Part shown: piece after piece, positions 45,871-58,472 of the stretch
Numbering within the stretch: position 1 is the first letter of the stretch
Layout: every line of letters starts with the position of its first letter
Source of the DNA: Corylus avellana
Taxonomy: Eukaryota; Streptophyta; Magnoliopsida; Fagales; Betulaceae
DNA length: 64,000 nt
Assembly (NCBI RefSeq): GCF_901000735.1
Contig: NC_081546.1
Coordinates: forward strand, 8,582,254-8,646,253
Reading direction: 5' to 3'
The notes under the pieces: generated by a model
Databases searched by the model: none
What the model saw: the letters and a program-made list of their open reading frames with translations, nothing else
What the model was told of the DNA's origin: nothing
Made by a program: the position numbers and the translations under genes

Positions 45871-46008
45871 TGGAGGTGAAGGTTCTAGCATGTCAGGCAT
45901 GTATCAACCACAGCTCCCTCTTCCTCCAGTGTCAAACACGGCGGTTAGGCCTCCCACCTCACCGCCTATTCAAGGAATACTCAAAGCACGTGTCAAGCAT
46001 GAACATTA
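45871..46008 (+). pseudogene. Possible orphan terminal exon of an unidentified gene
   Basis: The frame starting GATGGAGGTGAAGG reads through SSMSGMYQPQLPLPPVSN, then PPTSPPIQGILKARVKHEH and a TAA stop. Composition is Pro/Ser-rich and clearly unlike neighbouring AT-rich DNA. About 250 bp of UTR-like sequence follows. An AG acceptor-like site (GTGAAG) is at the left. The rest of the gene is not in view; a TIR element ends directly before it. I do not recognise the protein. Confidence 0.35.
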
Positions 46009-46717
46009 ATCAGTAAGATCAAACTTGAACATCTCACCATGAACAATACTCCCAGCTTGTCTGTATATTTTTGTATAATTTGCCGGCACTGCATATGTCG
46101 CTGACAATTCCCCTCACCTCATTAGATTGCCTCATTCTGGATATAATCTAAGGTACAAGCAGATCAGTCCATTTCTTTAGAAACTTTTTAGGGGTATTGG
46201 TTCTGGCAAATTCTTTCCTTTACATGTCCATCTCAGGCCATTGTAATTGTTTGCCATATTCTTATTCCTGCTTTCCAGCCTCCAATGTAGAAGAAATGGG
46301 AGTGTGTTAGAGTGTAGAGGATTGTTCAGCTCCATAGAAATTTATAGAATCACCTCAGAAATTGGACTCCCCTGTTTCTTCTATATATTGCATTTATCTA
46401 TATTCTCGGTCATTGAGATCATGTTTTCGACAAGTTGCCGTATAAAGACCACGAGAAATACAAAATTGATTCAGTCACTACTTTGGTTGCTCAATATTTT
46501 CGACAAATCGCCGTATAAAAAACTTTAAATAATATCTTTATTCGATAAGAAAGACGAATTGTCGGTGACGTTTCAGCCTTACTAATTTGATAATTGACCA
46601 ATAATATGTTTATAGCAACATTTTCCATATAAATCATGTTTAGGTCAAACACATTCAACAATCATATGTAACTTTGAAAAATCTTGTGAATTGAGTAGTT
46701 TTTGGAATTGTCTTCCA
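46009..46717. other. Flank of the orphan exon, UTR-like then AT-rich
   Basis: The first 250 bp have mixed composition as in a plant 3' UTR. Two related phrases TTTTCGACAAGTTGCCGTATAAA (about 46423) and TTTTCGACAAATCGCCGTATAA (about 46497) form a short direct repeat. No gene seen. Confidence 0.4.
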
Positions 46718-46836
46718 AGGGGTAGTAGTTCAGTTGGATTGGGATCATGCATCATGAAGTGGTAGTTATTAGTTCGAATCCCTATTTTCCTTTCTCTCTC
46801 CTTGTGCAAACATGTAAAAATAATAATAATAATAAT
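46718..46836 (+). mobile_element. tRNA-derived SINE
   Basis: GGGTAGTAGTTCAGTTGG at the start resembles a Pol III A box and AGTTCGAATCC at 46771-46781 a B box. After GCAAACATGTAAAAA comes a (TAA)n tail. A tRNA gene is unlikely because the 3' acceptor side does not pair and the spacing is too long. It shares the ACATGT-plus-tail layout with the SINE at 20061-20162. Confidence 0.7.
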
Positions 46837-47646
46837 AGTGATTTTTTTTTTTAAGTCATGGAATATGATTGTTTAATTAAGTAATTAGCAATTTTCCAAA
46901 AGATCATCTGATCGTGACAAGAAGCATTGTTTATCTAATGATGCACATTCATTTAATTATTGATAAGGGCTCGAAAAACTAAGGTTAAGAGTATTTGATT
47001 CGACATGGTATCCAAAATTTATTACTTGTGATAACTCCATATCCATTGCCTTTTTGTCTTAATCAAAAAGAGTAAAAACTATTGCGGGAACTCAAGGCAT
47101 TAGGCATGATTTGTGAATGTAAAATTTCTCACAGTAAAAACTATTGCGGCCACTCTTGCTGCTTGTGAGAGCAAGATACGGGTTACAACAGTCAACAGGG
47201 TTTTAATTTGAAGTATATGTGCTTCTTGGACATGCAAATTAAAGCTGTATATTCTCCTTTTCTTTTTCAATTATATATTTTGAAAAATATTAGAATTACA
47301 ATTTTTTTTTTAATAACTCTTTTATAACTTGTTTCCATGTGTCAAAATGTGATTGGATGATGTTAAATTTTTTTAGTGGCTAATGTGATTTCAATTATGT
47401 ACTGGCACGTGTCACCAAGTTGTAAAAATTGTAAAATAATTGTACGTGTAGCATTAATACTCGTATACTTTTAAGTTAATATGAAGCGTGTTTCAAGTAA
47501 ATAAGTGATGAACAAAGTTTTCTTTTAAATTGGGTTGAAGAAAATTTTTTTTTAACCTAATCTATGCAATTGATATCTTTAGAGCATGTACTTTTCACGT
47601 GCATTTTTTTTTTTGTTAAAAAAAAAAATGTATGTGAAAATTCAAT
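46837..47646. other. AT-rich sequence running into an assembly gap
   Basis: No gene or element end recognised. The sequence up to the gap does not match 15000-15215, although the sequence after the gap matches from 15216 on. Confidence 0.5.
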
Positions 47647-47746
47647 NNNNNNNNNNNNNNNNNNNNNNNNNNNNNNNNNNNNNNNNNNNNNNNNNNNNNN
47701 NNNNNNNNNNNNNNNNNNNNNNNNNNNNNNNNNNNNNNNNNNNNNN
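47647..47746. other. Assembly gap (100 N)
   Basis: Exactly 100 N, the usual placeholder for a gap of unknown size. Confidence 0.99.
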
Positions 47747-50004
47747 AAAAATACCCTAAAAATTTTGAAAAAAATTCAATTAAATTTTAGCATTTTTGTT
47801 TTTATTTTAGTACGGGTAATTTTGTTATTTTGTTAAAATTGAGGGTACAATATTATTGTTTTGGTAGTTTAGAGAGTACGTTGTCGCAATTGATAGTTTG
47901 GAGGGTAGATTGTCATTGGGGTGGTTATTTGAGGGGGTTAAGTGGACTTTACCCTATTTCTTTTTTAGTAATTTTAGAATTTATTTTATTTTTCCCTCAA
48001 TTCATATAGTATTTAAATATTTTTGTTATATTCATTCATATATATTTAATTCAGCCCACAGTTTAGAATTCAGAACAAACTTTTCCAATCTAAAAATAAC
48101 CCACCATTGGCGTAAAATAGTTTATTTCTTACATTAGCTTTTTGAAGTAAGGTTCAAAAAGCTTGAGATCCGGTGCTAGTTATAGCTTTTATTCAGAAAG
48201 TTCATTTCAAATGAATAACCTGCTAAATAGTTATAGTAATTATTATTATTTAATTTCTTTTAAGAAAGGGGTGATTGATGTGGCCCCTAAATACTTGTAG
48301 CAATTATTATTATTATTATTATTTTTGAAGAAAGGAGTAATTCATGTGCTTGATGTGGTGGCCGAGCAGAAGGTTGGAAGGCCCACTTGCCTAACCCCTA
48401 CACCAAGCACTGCCAAAGACTTAGAAAAAAAAAATAATAATAAAATGCTAATTTTTATTACTATATAATCTTAATTATATGGCAATCAGCTGATTTGAAG
48501 GTAGCTTAAACACTAAGCCTAACCCTAACATCCACCAAAACCATTTTTTTTAAAAAATTAATAATAATAATAATAATCTATAATTTAAAACGTTTAATTA
48601 ACATAACAACTTAAGGCCCGGTTGAAATTGTGTTTATGCACTTCAAAAGTACATTTAACATTTTAAAAGTTTTTAAATGTCAAAAAACTTAAAAATTGTC
48701 AAAACGTACTTTTAATAAAATTTTAGAGTGTGTTTGAAATTGCGATTTTATAAAAATAATTTGCATTTTTAAAATATATAGTAAAACGTAAGACGTTTAG
48801 CATTGCGATTTAAAAAACACTTAATTTAAAATAAGAAAAAAATCTACGATTTAAATAAGCAAGTAGTGCTTATTTGAAAAAAATGCGAATTTAAACTAAA
48901 ATCATGAATTCGCATAAAAAAATATTTTTTAACATATTTTACCAAACGTCTTCAAAATTTTAAAAAATAACAATTTCAAAAATACTATTTTTAAAATCTC
49001 ACATCTTAAAACTGCAATTTCAAATATACCCTTAAAAATAAAATTTTTACCCAAAAATAAATTTTTTTTTAAAAGCTCTATTTCTCAAATCCAACGCTCA
49101 TCATAATCCAAGTCCCTTAAACCCAAATGAATTTTCAAGGCAGAACATGTGGGGTTTTTTTTTTTTTTTTTTTCTTCTTTTTAATCAACTGGGAAAGGAA
49201 AAGTGGCAAAAAGGCAAATCACGTGATTGGTTTATTTAACGCGGCAAGTTGGGTGCAACAGTTGGACTATTGCTCTTCAAAGGACAACCACTTGGGGGTA
49301 AATTCGTAAAAAACAAAAAGGTTCGGTAAAGTTAAGAATTAAGAAAGTTGAAGTGTAGCTTTAATTAAGATTTGAAACTGAAATTAGGAGGCTCTCACTC
49401 CAACGAATGCCGTACAAATTTCCAAATGCAAATTATTTCTTCATTATTTTAATATGCAGGAAATCAGCTCAAGAGATAATGCGCCAGCGTTCTGTCACCC
49501 AGAGATAATAATTAAACTACAGCACACATTAAAATAATAGCATATATAAGCCGAATGCAGAATTGCATTCCCTCTTCGCCTCCGAAGAAAAAATATATAT
49601 ATATATATCAAACACATAAAGAAAACGCAGATCTGTGAAAGAAGAATCAATTATTTACTCGCAATGATAATAATAGTAAGAGTAATAATCGTCAAACCAC
49701 AATAAAAACCCATAATAATGCATTTTAAATGTATCCTCTGTGCACCACCGCCAAACTCATCAAAACCCTACCGCCATAATCCATCACTACTAAGAACCAC
49801 TCAAAATCAGAGAAAAAAATAACCCTAAAAACAAACTAAACATAATAGCCAGACCACCCTATACGATCCAAGCCGAGAGCAGCCGATCACCCAATGCCGC
49901 GCCATGAACGACACCAGAATCTCAGATCCTGCGCGCAGATCCGAACAGTAGAGCTACGCCGGCGGCGAGGAAAGCCGAAGCCATGCAGGGAGAGACAGAA
50001 GCTG
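47747..50004. repeat. Second copy of 15216-17440
   Basis: The sequence follows 15216-17440 nearly base for base, including microsatellites, the right part of the MITE, and the AG-peptide 3' end. Differences are scattered substitutions, microsatellite lengths, a 25-bp insertion near 48654 and a small insertion near 49087. It starts and stops at N gaps. I read it as the other haplotype. Confidence 0.93.
49922..50004 (-). CDS. AG-peptide gene, second copy, C-terminal part only
   Basis: The last 27 codons (ASVSPCMASAFLAAGVALLF to the stop) match 17358-17440 with a synonymous change in the Pro codon. The 5' part is lost in the gap, not shown to be mutated. Confidence 0.88.
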
Positions 50005-50104
50005 NNNNNNNNNNNNNNNNNNNNNNNNNNNNNNNNNNNNNNNNNNNNNNNNNNNNNNNNNNNNNNNNNNNNNNNNNNNNNNNNNNNNNNNNNNNNNNNN
50101 NNNN
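50005..50104. other. Assembly gap (100 N)
   Basis: If the flanking copies are collinear with the first copy, about 19 kb (17441-36468, including the GT14 gene and the LINE 5' end) is missing here. Confidence 0.99.
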
Positions 50105-50992
50105 ATTCACTAGTTGCATCCTAGTGAAATAGTCAAGAAGTGCTTCGGCGCCTCCTTCGCCAAGTTGAAGATGTCTTCCTCTATCAATATAATTGCGAGT
50201 TCTCATACCCCCCCCACCCCGGCGCCTGCTTCAACAGCTAAAGAGTCATAATTTTTACTCTATGAAATCCCAGCTCTATCATTTACCTCAAGCTTTCTTT
50301 TCGTGATAGAATCCAAATTCCTATAACATTTAAAGTATCTAGCTTTGCTTGGGCTTAAACCATGATTATGGTTAATGTATACACTAGTCACATACCACTT
50401 TAATTCAACAGACTTTGCATTCAACCTAGCCTTACACTCAGTTTTGGTACTTGCATTTGGCTTGGAGAAGGTATTACCTTGGTTCTTGGTTTGCCTTGAC
50501 GACAACATGCAAGGGTGATGTGAATTACACGCCCACTATCACTCTTAGTAGCCTTTTTTATAACCACCGCAAAACCCTCTTTCTTGGCATACTTCTTATA
50601 ATATAAGTCAAGTTCTCTTAACGAGTTAAACATCATACCTCTCTTAGGTTCCTCAACAAATTCATCTCCATCTAAGACCTCGGACGTGTTGTCTATATTT
50701 CCAAACTCTACATCATGCACAATTTCATTTCCATCTATACCAAAAATAAAAAATAAAAAAATTAACATATTTGAAATGTGAATAATAACACGTGTGAGTA
50801 CTAATTATAAAGAAATACTAATAATGATTCGTATAAACTAATTAAAAAGAAATACAATGAGTTGAAGAAAAATTAAAGGAAGAATTAAATGCCGAACAAA
50901 CCATTTTGGGGGCCAGCTTGGGGGGGTGAAGCTTCATCAATTGAAATTTGTGTGCGCAAATAGTCTACTTCGCACTCATTCCACGAGTCCAT
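50105..50992 (-). pseudogene. FAR1-type transposase, N-terminal half with FAR1 domain
   Basis: On the minus strand it starts at 50992 (MDSWNECEVDYLRTQIS). After a probable intron the exon from 50732 reads EVLDGDEFVEEPKRGMMF, YYKKYAKKEGFAVVIKKA and the FAR1 domain (HITLACCRQGKPRTK; TECKARLNAKSVELKWYVTS; HNHGLSPSKARYFKC). Then NDRAGIS and the link EAGAGVGG lead to RGRHLQLGEGGAEALL at the gap. A frame change near 50455 and stops near 50260 break it. It shows the normal gene order that the first copy has lost. Confidence 0.85.
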
Positions 50993-51962
50993 CTAGCAGT
51001 TATTAGAAGAAAAATTCAAATTAGCTAAACAAATTAATGCATAAATGATTTGTTAGTAACCTTCAACAAAGCAAAGTGAAATTTCGGTTCTCTTTTCAAA
51101 CATTACAAGCCAGTAACCTTTAAACATTTACACCAATCTTGTTTGGTTTGCGATTTTCTGATGACATGATGGGCATTTTATTTCATTTTATTCATATACT
51201 TGCCTTCTGGTGTAGAAAAGAGAACCGAAAATTAACATATAACCATCCATGAAAATTCTTGTCATAAGCTATATTATAATTTTTTAAACTTTCAATTCTA
51301 AATGAGTAAAAAGAATGAACCAAAAAAAAAAAAAAAACTGAGCTAAATCAGTAGATCGTAATTGAAAGAGAAAAAAAAAAAAAAAAACTCCACAGATTCT
51401 TAACCAAATTCTAAGCCAAATAACAGAAAAATTGGCCAAAAGAAAACCACAAAATTAACCTAAGAACGCTACCCATAAAACCGAAATACGGCTTACCCAT
51501 CAATAAAAATCAACCGTCAAATCACATTCCAATCTAAATCAAAAAAACCCAAAATTAAAAGAAATGGATTACCGTTTCTGTGAGAGAGTAGTGAACTTGG
51601 GATTTTTGAAATCCTTTCCCGACGGCCAAATCCTCTGTCGACGCCCAACTAGCGTTCTTTTCTTCTCGACTCGCCAGAGATCTATCGTTGGAGTGAGAGC
51701 CATAGGCGCGACGGAGGGAGAGGCGGTTTTGGGTAGGGAGGAAACCAGCGAGATGGAGAGAGGGAGAGGCAGGCAGCTGGAATGGAAGGAAATGAAGAGG
51801 AAAGAGAAGAGAATCAGACCTAAAATAAAATGCGTTTTTTTTTTTTTAATAGTAAGTGGGTTGACATGGCATGGTCAGTTTGACATGGCATGGCCCACTG
51901 ACCATGCCATGTCAGCAAATCCGGATTTCATATGGATATTACCACTGTGCCAAGCATTACTC
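50105..51962 (-). mobile_element. Mutator-like element, second copy, right arm
   Basis: It matches 36469-37266 but keeps about 1066 bp (50191-51256) that the first copy lacks. It ends with the same TIR and is followed by the same target duplication GAACATGCT (51963-51971). The left arm is lost in the gap. Confidence 0.9.
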
Positions 51963-51995
51963 GAACATGCTAGCAAATGTCACGTGTAAACTCCA

Positions 51996-54856
51996 ATGGT
52001 GTCAATGACCAATTCAGCAATGGGTGAGAAAGAAGACCCAAGCCACGAAGGTGTTAATTCAAGCTACGATATGGGAATTGAAGTCTTTGCAATGAGTGGA
52101 GTGTGGTTCTGTTTGGGAGCAAAAGACACCCTCAAAGATGAACTTCACGTGTTATTGGAGCAAGAAGATATTAAGTGGAGACAACTGGCGAAAGAGGCAT
52201 GGCTTCAAAATGGAGATCGCAATACTAAATATTTTCATGCGTGTGCTAATCAACGCGCAAGAAGAAATATGATCTCTAATATTAAGGATGTAAATGGAAG
52301 GGAGTGTGCTTCGCAAGACGAGGTTGAGAAGGCATTCGTAGACTACTTATCAAGATTTGTTCACATCCTCTTTGGCTCCAAATGAAGTTGATTGTACCTA
52401 TGCCATAAAGAAGCAAGTGACTCCAAGCATGGCGAATGGGCTATTAGCAGACTTTACGAAAGAAGAGATACACCAAGTTCTTCACCAAATACTCCTCTTG
52501 AATTAAACCTCCGAGACCTAACAAGTTTACTACAGATTTTTACCAACAGCATTGGGACACGGTGGGGAATGAGGTATGTGAGGTTGCCTTGCATTTTTTC
52601 AATTCAAATCATATGGATGCCATAACAAATGCTAACTATATTGCATTGATCCCAAAAAACTGCAGCCCTAGTAGTGTAATCGAATTTCGGCCAATAAGCC
52701 TTTGTAATGTGCTTTATATGATTATTTTAAAAGTTTTGGCAAACAGATTAAAAGTGGTGCTACCCTATGTCATATCTTAAAATCAAAGTGCTTTCATCCC
52801 TGGGAGATTGATAACTGACAACATATTGGCAGCTTATGAAACATTACACTCGATACACACTCGAATATGGAGTAAAGTGGGCTTTATGGGTAAAAAATTA
52901 GACATGATCAAGGCGTATGACAGGGTGGAGTGGGCTTTTTTGGAATCAGTCATGCACAAGCTAGGGTTTCCCATCAAGTGGATTACGTTAATTATGGAAT
53001 GTGTACGTACAGTCTCCTATGCCATCATGGTGAACGGACAACCAGTGAGACACATCCGGCCCACAAGAGGGCTGCGACAAGGTGACACTTTATCCCCATA
53101 CCTTTTTCTTATTTATGCTGAGGAGGCCCTTAGCTCTATGTTAATTAGAGCAGATGAGAATGAGGTTATTACCGGTGTGCCTACATCAAAAAATGGCCCA
53201 AGGTTAAGCCATTTGTTTTTTGTGGATGACAACCTTTTATTTTGTGAGGCTAATTCGGTAGAGTGGAGAAGACTCTCTCGAATATTGGGAAAATATGAAG
53301 TAGCATTAGGGCAGAAATTGAACAAGGATAAAACCTCTTTATTTTTCAGTCGGAATACTAGTAGTGAAAAAAAGGGAGGAGATAACTAGACTTTCGGATT
53401 TACAAGCTACACAAAGATACGAAAAATACCAAGGGCTTCCAACTTTGGTAGGAAAGTTGAGATCGAAGGCCTTCAAATCCATCAAGGATAAAGTTTGAAG
53501 TAAACTACAAAATTAGAAGGTTAAATTCCTGTCTCAAGCGGGAAAGGAGATCTTACTCAAAGCTATAGTTCAAGCTATTCCAACCTATTGCATGAGTGTG
53601 TTTCTTATCCCTGCCACACTTTGCAAGGAGATTAATAAACTTATGCAGCGGTTTTGGTGGGAGTATAAGGAGAACACTTTAAAGATACATTGGATGAGTT
53701 GGGAGCGGATAGGTGTCTCAAAGGCAAAAGGACGTTTGAGTTTTCGAGATTTGGTTTTGTTTAATAAAGCCCTACTAGCAAAGCAAATTTGGAGGCTTCT
53801 CCAACAACATGATTCTTTGGCGATTTGGATTCTAAAAGCAAAATATTTTCCAAAATGCACCATTTTGGAGGCACAAGTGGGAAAGCGTCCTTCTTTGGCA
53901 TGGAGAAGTATGCTAATAGCCCAGAAAATAATAAAAAGAGGGACTATTTGGAGGGTAGGGGATGGAAAGTAGGGGTGCCAAAAAAAAAAAAAAAGGTACC
54001 AACCGGGAAACCGGTTGGAGAAAACCTGTAATTGAGTACCTGGTTTCGGTTCCCGTTTGTTATAACTAGGTAACCAGGGGTATATATATATATTTTTAAT
54101 TTTTTTATGGCAATTTTAAACATTGATTTTTTATGGCATTTGTAAACATTAGATTTTAAAGACATTTTTAAACGTTGAATTTTTATTTTTTTAGGCCCAA
54201 AAAGCCAAAAACAGTGATTTGTTTTGGGTTTTTTTTTTTTTTTTTTTTTGAACAATAACAACAAAACCCAACTTATTGGGGCAAAAAATGCTAATTGTTT
54301 TTTTTTTTTAAAATGGCAAAAAATTGTTAAATTAAGTACAAAAATTAGACCCAATACCTCAAATAAGGGCAAAAATTAGGCCCAATACCTAAAATAAGCC
54401 CAAAATAATATATATATATATATATATAACTGGTTACCTGGTCTGGATAACCGGGTACCAATCGAAACCAGCCGTTAATTGTATAACCGAGTAATCGATT
54501 CCAGTTTTTCAAAATAAAAAAACCGGGTACCACGGTTTCGGTTCCCAGTTTTGGCCAATAATTGGGAATCGGGACTGGGTTGACACCCCTAATGGAATGG
54601 ACATCAAGGTGTTGGGTGATACTTGGATTCCAAAACCAATCTCTTTCAAGGTGCAATCACACCGTGGCTAGTTTGTTGAAGACACACGGGTTTTTGACCT
54701 CATTGATCAAGAAACCAAGGGATGGAATGGGCAACTCATTGAAGCAATTTTCCTGGAGGAAGAGGTAGCCTTAATAAAGAATATTTCCCTTAGCCCTCTT
54801 CAACCCCGGAATCGCCTTATCTGGAGGTGCACTACGAATAGGGTCTTCTCAGTTCA
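51996..54856 (+). pseudogene. LINE ORF2 reverse transcriptase region, second copy
   Basis: It has the same motifs and the same disabling stops as the first copy. Coding differences include Lys to Arg before HIRPTRG and GDP to GDT in the GLRQGD box (near 53083). The shared lesions show that both copies descend from one already dead insertion. Confidence 0.88.
53970..54591. mobile_element. 622-bp hAT-type MITE, second copy
   Basis: Same site, length and flanking octamers (53962-53969 and 54592-54599) as 39274-39895. Its right end TTGACACCCCTA matches the left TIR at 11 of 12, better than in the first copy. Confidence 0.88.
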
Positions 54857-55400
54857 AAGTGCCTACCATATGGCGGTGGAGAGACGAGATGCAAAACAGT
54901 GGGGCTTCTAACACGGATAATGGACACGACGTGTGGAAGGCTTGCTGGAGCCTTCAGGTTCCTAATGGTGTAAAGATATTTTTGTGGAAAGCTTGTCACA
55001 ACCTTCTCCCCACTAAGTAAACCTGTTTTGGACAGGGGTGGTCAATAATGCATTATGCCCGGTCTATCTAAGAGAGGAGGAGACAATTGCCCATCTTCTG
55101 TGGGAGTGTCCTTCGGCTAATGATGTTTGGAATGGTAGCCCAATTACTTTACAAAAAAGCCCGTGAGTGGGAAAGGAGTCTCTCTAGCTGTTTGACGCAG
55201 TGCTATCTTGTTGTGCTATTAAGGAGGTTGAGCTTTTTGTAGTTACGGCTAGGAGGTTGTGGTTCCGTCGTAATGATGTGGTTCACGGGAGATTGTTCAC
55301 TCATCCTACATAGGTGCTAAATGAAGCAAGACACGCGTTGGAAGGTTTCTAGCGGGTCACCAATGGACAGAAATGCACTGAACGGCAATCCCATGAACAC

Positions 55401-55892
55401 GTGAAAGAAATCTGGAAACCGCCGCTGTTGAATATGATAAAGATAAACTGGGATGCGGCTCTGGATAAACAAAATGGAGGTGTGAGGCTGGGTATAATTG
55501 CAAGGGATGATAAGGGACGTTATATGGCCGCTTGTGGTATAAAGTATACACTTTCATTGACGCCGGCGGTTGATAAAGCAATGGCAGCCCTCCATGCTGT
55601 GATGTTTGGAAAAGAGAAAGGCTTTGCGGATATCATTTTTGAAGGGGATGCTTTGCAGATTGTAAATGCAATGAACTCCAGAACACCTTGTGATCGCCTT
55701 TTTGGGCACTCTGTAGAAGATGTAAAATCTGCCCTGAGTTCCTTAGGTACATCAAGTTTTCAACATGTGGTAAGGGAGGCCAATTCTGCTGCCCATGGGC
55801 TAGCAAATGAGGCTTGTAATCATGTCACCGATATTGTCTGGTCTTGTATAGATGGTATTGTCAGGAAGGAGGAGTTATCCTCCTCTACTTGA
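55401..55892 (+). pseudogene. LINE C-terminal RNase H domain
   Basis: The 163-codon frame reads IKINWDAALD (first catalytic Asp), GGVRLGIIARDDKGRYMA, KAMAALHAVMFGKEKGF (Glu is replaced by Met in the usual AEA box), FEGDALQIVNAM (third acidic residue), and ends HVVREANSAAHGLAN-EAC. This is the RVT_3-type RNase H found at the end of plant L1 ORF2. The domain is open here but separated from the RT by stops. Confidence 0.88.
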
Positions 55893-55960
55893 TTTGCTCT
55901 TTATGAGCTGAATAATACTCAAAAAAAGAAAAAAAAAAAGAAAAAAAGATGGAAATAACT

Positions 55961-57446
55961 TCTCTAAACAAATTAATAAATCTTTAATTTTAGTACATAC
56001 TCTTAATCAAGGCCTCCAATTATAATATGATATTAATATTATACACAAGACACACGAAATTTGTCCTTACAATCATAAATAGTTGGGGGTTGATATATTT
56101 AATTATGATTTTCTTTGATACACCCAAAACTTCTTGAAAATTAATAGTATTAAACGATAATTAATTCAATAGCATCATGTTCAATTTGATAGCATTAAAT
56201 GCATTGCAAGATTGTGATACTACTTATAATTGACACATTGTAAGATTATTCTTACAATTTTTTCTTCTAGAGTTTCCACTTGATTTTCATGTTGATTTTT
56301 TTTTGTTTCTTTTCTATAATCGCTTAAGAATTTCTTAAAAAGATAGATAATATTAAAAATGAATAGCATTCAATTAGTAGCATTAAACCATTAAAAATCG
56401 ATGTTAATACTATGCTATCCCCATATCTTCTCCAACGCTCAATTTTGAAAGTCTCATAGTTCAAATGAAAAAAAAAAAAAAAAAAAAATTAATAAATGAT
56501 CAGAAGATGGAAAATCTCATTTGAAAATTCTCATCTTCTCCAATTTCATGATTTTCCAACTCATGGTTTAAGTCTTTCAGATCATTCCATAAGGATCAGT
56601 GATAAAAAAAAGGTTAGTGAATTCTAATTACCAAAAACTCACTCAGCCACTGCATTAATTTTTTTATTTGATTATTTTATGAATTGTTGGATTTTCATAT
56701 ATGAGGAGTATAACTAATTATTTGTATAGTGCAAACGTTGGATCAATATTATAACTAATTACTATTTAATTAATATTTGAATAAAGAAAAAAAAAAGCCC
56801 TATTTAAAAGTGTCGCCTTAAGCCTCTAAATTTATTGAGCCGGCCGTGGCAGACGTGCTATAATGCCCCAAGTTTTTCACTTACTTTTTTTTTAATAATG
56901 TTATTTAGCCAACTATTTTACCATTGCTATAGAATTTGGTGATGTTGTAGTAAAAATCAATAATTGGATTGACACTTGTAAAATAAAATAGTAATAATTA
57001 ACGGATGATTTTCGCTATCAATAGTTGTTTTACTATCATATATTAGTCTACTAAATAGCATTATTTTATTTTATTTTTTGACATCTGCAAATACCGTTAG
57101 GCGCTACTACTATAACTTGACATTAAATTTATAGCAAAAAATAAGTGGACTTTAAACTATCCTAATAGGAATTGAGAGTTGTTATGGTTACCAAATCTTT
57201 TACCACAAAAATGGAACCAAAATGATGTGGAGCTTATTCATTAATACCCGTTACATTTCTTCACTTCGAATTGAAGAAAATGATCCTTGTTCCCTTTTAA
57301 GACTTGCACACTCTCTCCTCTCTCCATAATATATATATATTGAAAAAACTCAGTAATGATCCGACATTTTTATTTCAAATGATCCATTTTAACAAAGTGA
57401 TGGAAGATTGATGTTTGCAATATGAACACACCACATTAGGCAATAA
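55961..57446. other. AT-rich intergenic DNA and 3' flank of the reductase gene
   Basis: No gene seen. An A20-type run (56469-56488) and AT-rich segments are present. The last 100-150 bp are probably the 3' UTR of the minus-strand reductase. Confidence 0.5.
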
Positions 57447-57863
57447 TCATTCATGGGCTACACGAATGACCTGCTTACCAACATTTTTGCCATGAAATAA
57501 GCCGACAAAGGCAGCTGGAGCACTTTCCAATCCTTCATTCCTGTCTTCGATGACAACAATTTTTCCTTGCTTGTAATTGCCGATGACATGTTCCATGAAG
57601 CTTGGGTACAGGTGCAGGTAATCATGCTGCAGGAATCCCTGCATCTTGATGCTCTTTGTTATGAGATTGAGCCACTTGTAAATCCCTCTTGGCTTTGAGA
57701 AATCCTGCTGAGACAACACCCCACAAATGGCAACTCGCCCATGAACCCTCATGTTATCAAGTGCTGCATCCAGCATTTCCCCACCCACATTGTCAAAGTA
57801 GATGTCAATGCCTTGTGGAAAGTACCTGTTAATTGAGTCACAGCCAATGAAATTTGCAACTTA

Positions 57864-58043
<180 letters not shown>

Positions 58044-58238
58044 TTAAGTTGTTTTACATGTCAGGGTTGATTAACTAAGCAACAAAAACTCCAACTCATA
58101 CACAGGAAAGCCTTAAAAAAATATATTGTTCAAACAATTCTTCCAAAGATAAAAATAAAAGACACTTACTTTTTGGCTTGTGCCAGCACTTCCAACTACA
58201 TAGCAACCATGCAACTTAGCAAGCTGGCCAACAAGCTA

Positions 58239-58472
<234 letters not shown>

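Larger units (their letters stand above)
51972..55944 (+). mobile_element. L1-type LINE, second copy, 3' part with poly(A) tail
   Basis: 51972-54856 equals 37276-40160 with the same length and few substitutions. It then continues, without a copia insertion, through the zinc-finger region (TIAHLLWECPSANDVW near 55090) and RNase H to an A-rich tail at 55919-55944. The sequence after the tail is the proposed target duplication. Confidence 0.9.

Noticed and set aside
46718..46790. tRNA gene
   Set aside because: A and B boxes are present, but the acceptor stem does not close and a (TAA)n tail follows; a SINE fits better.
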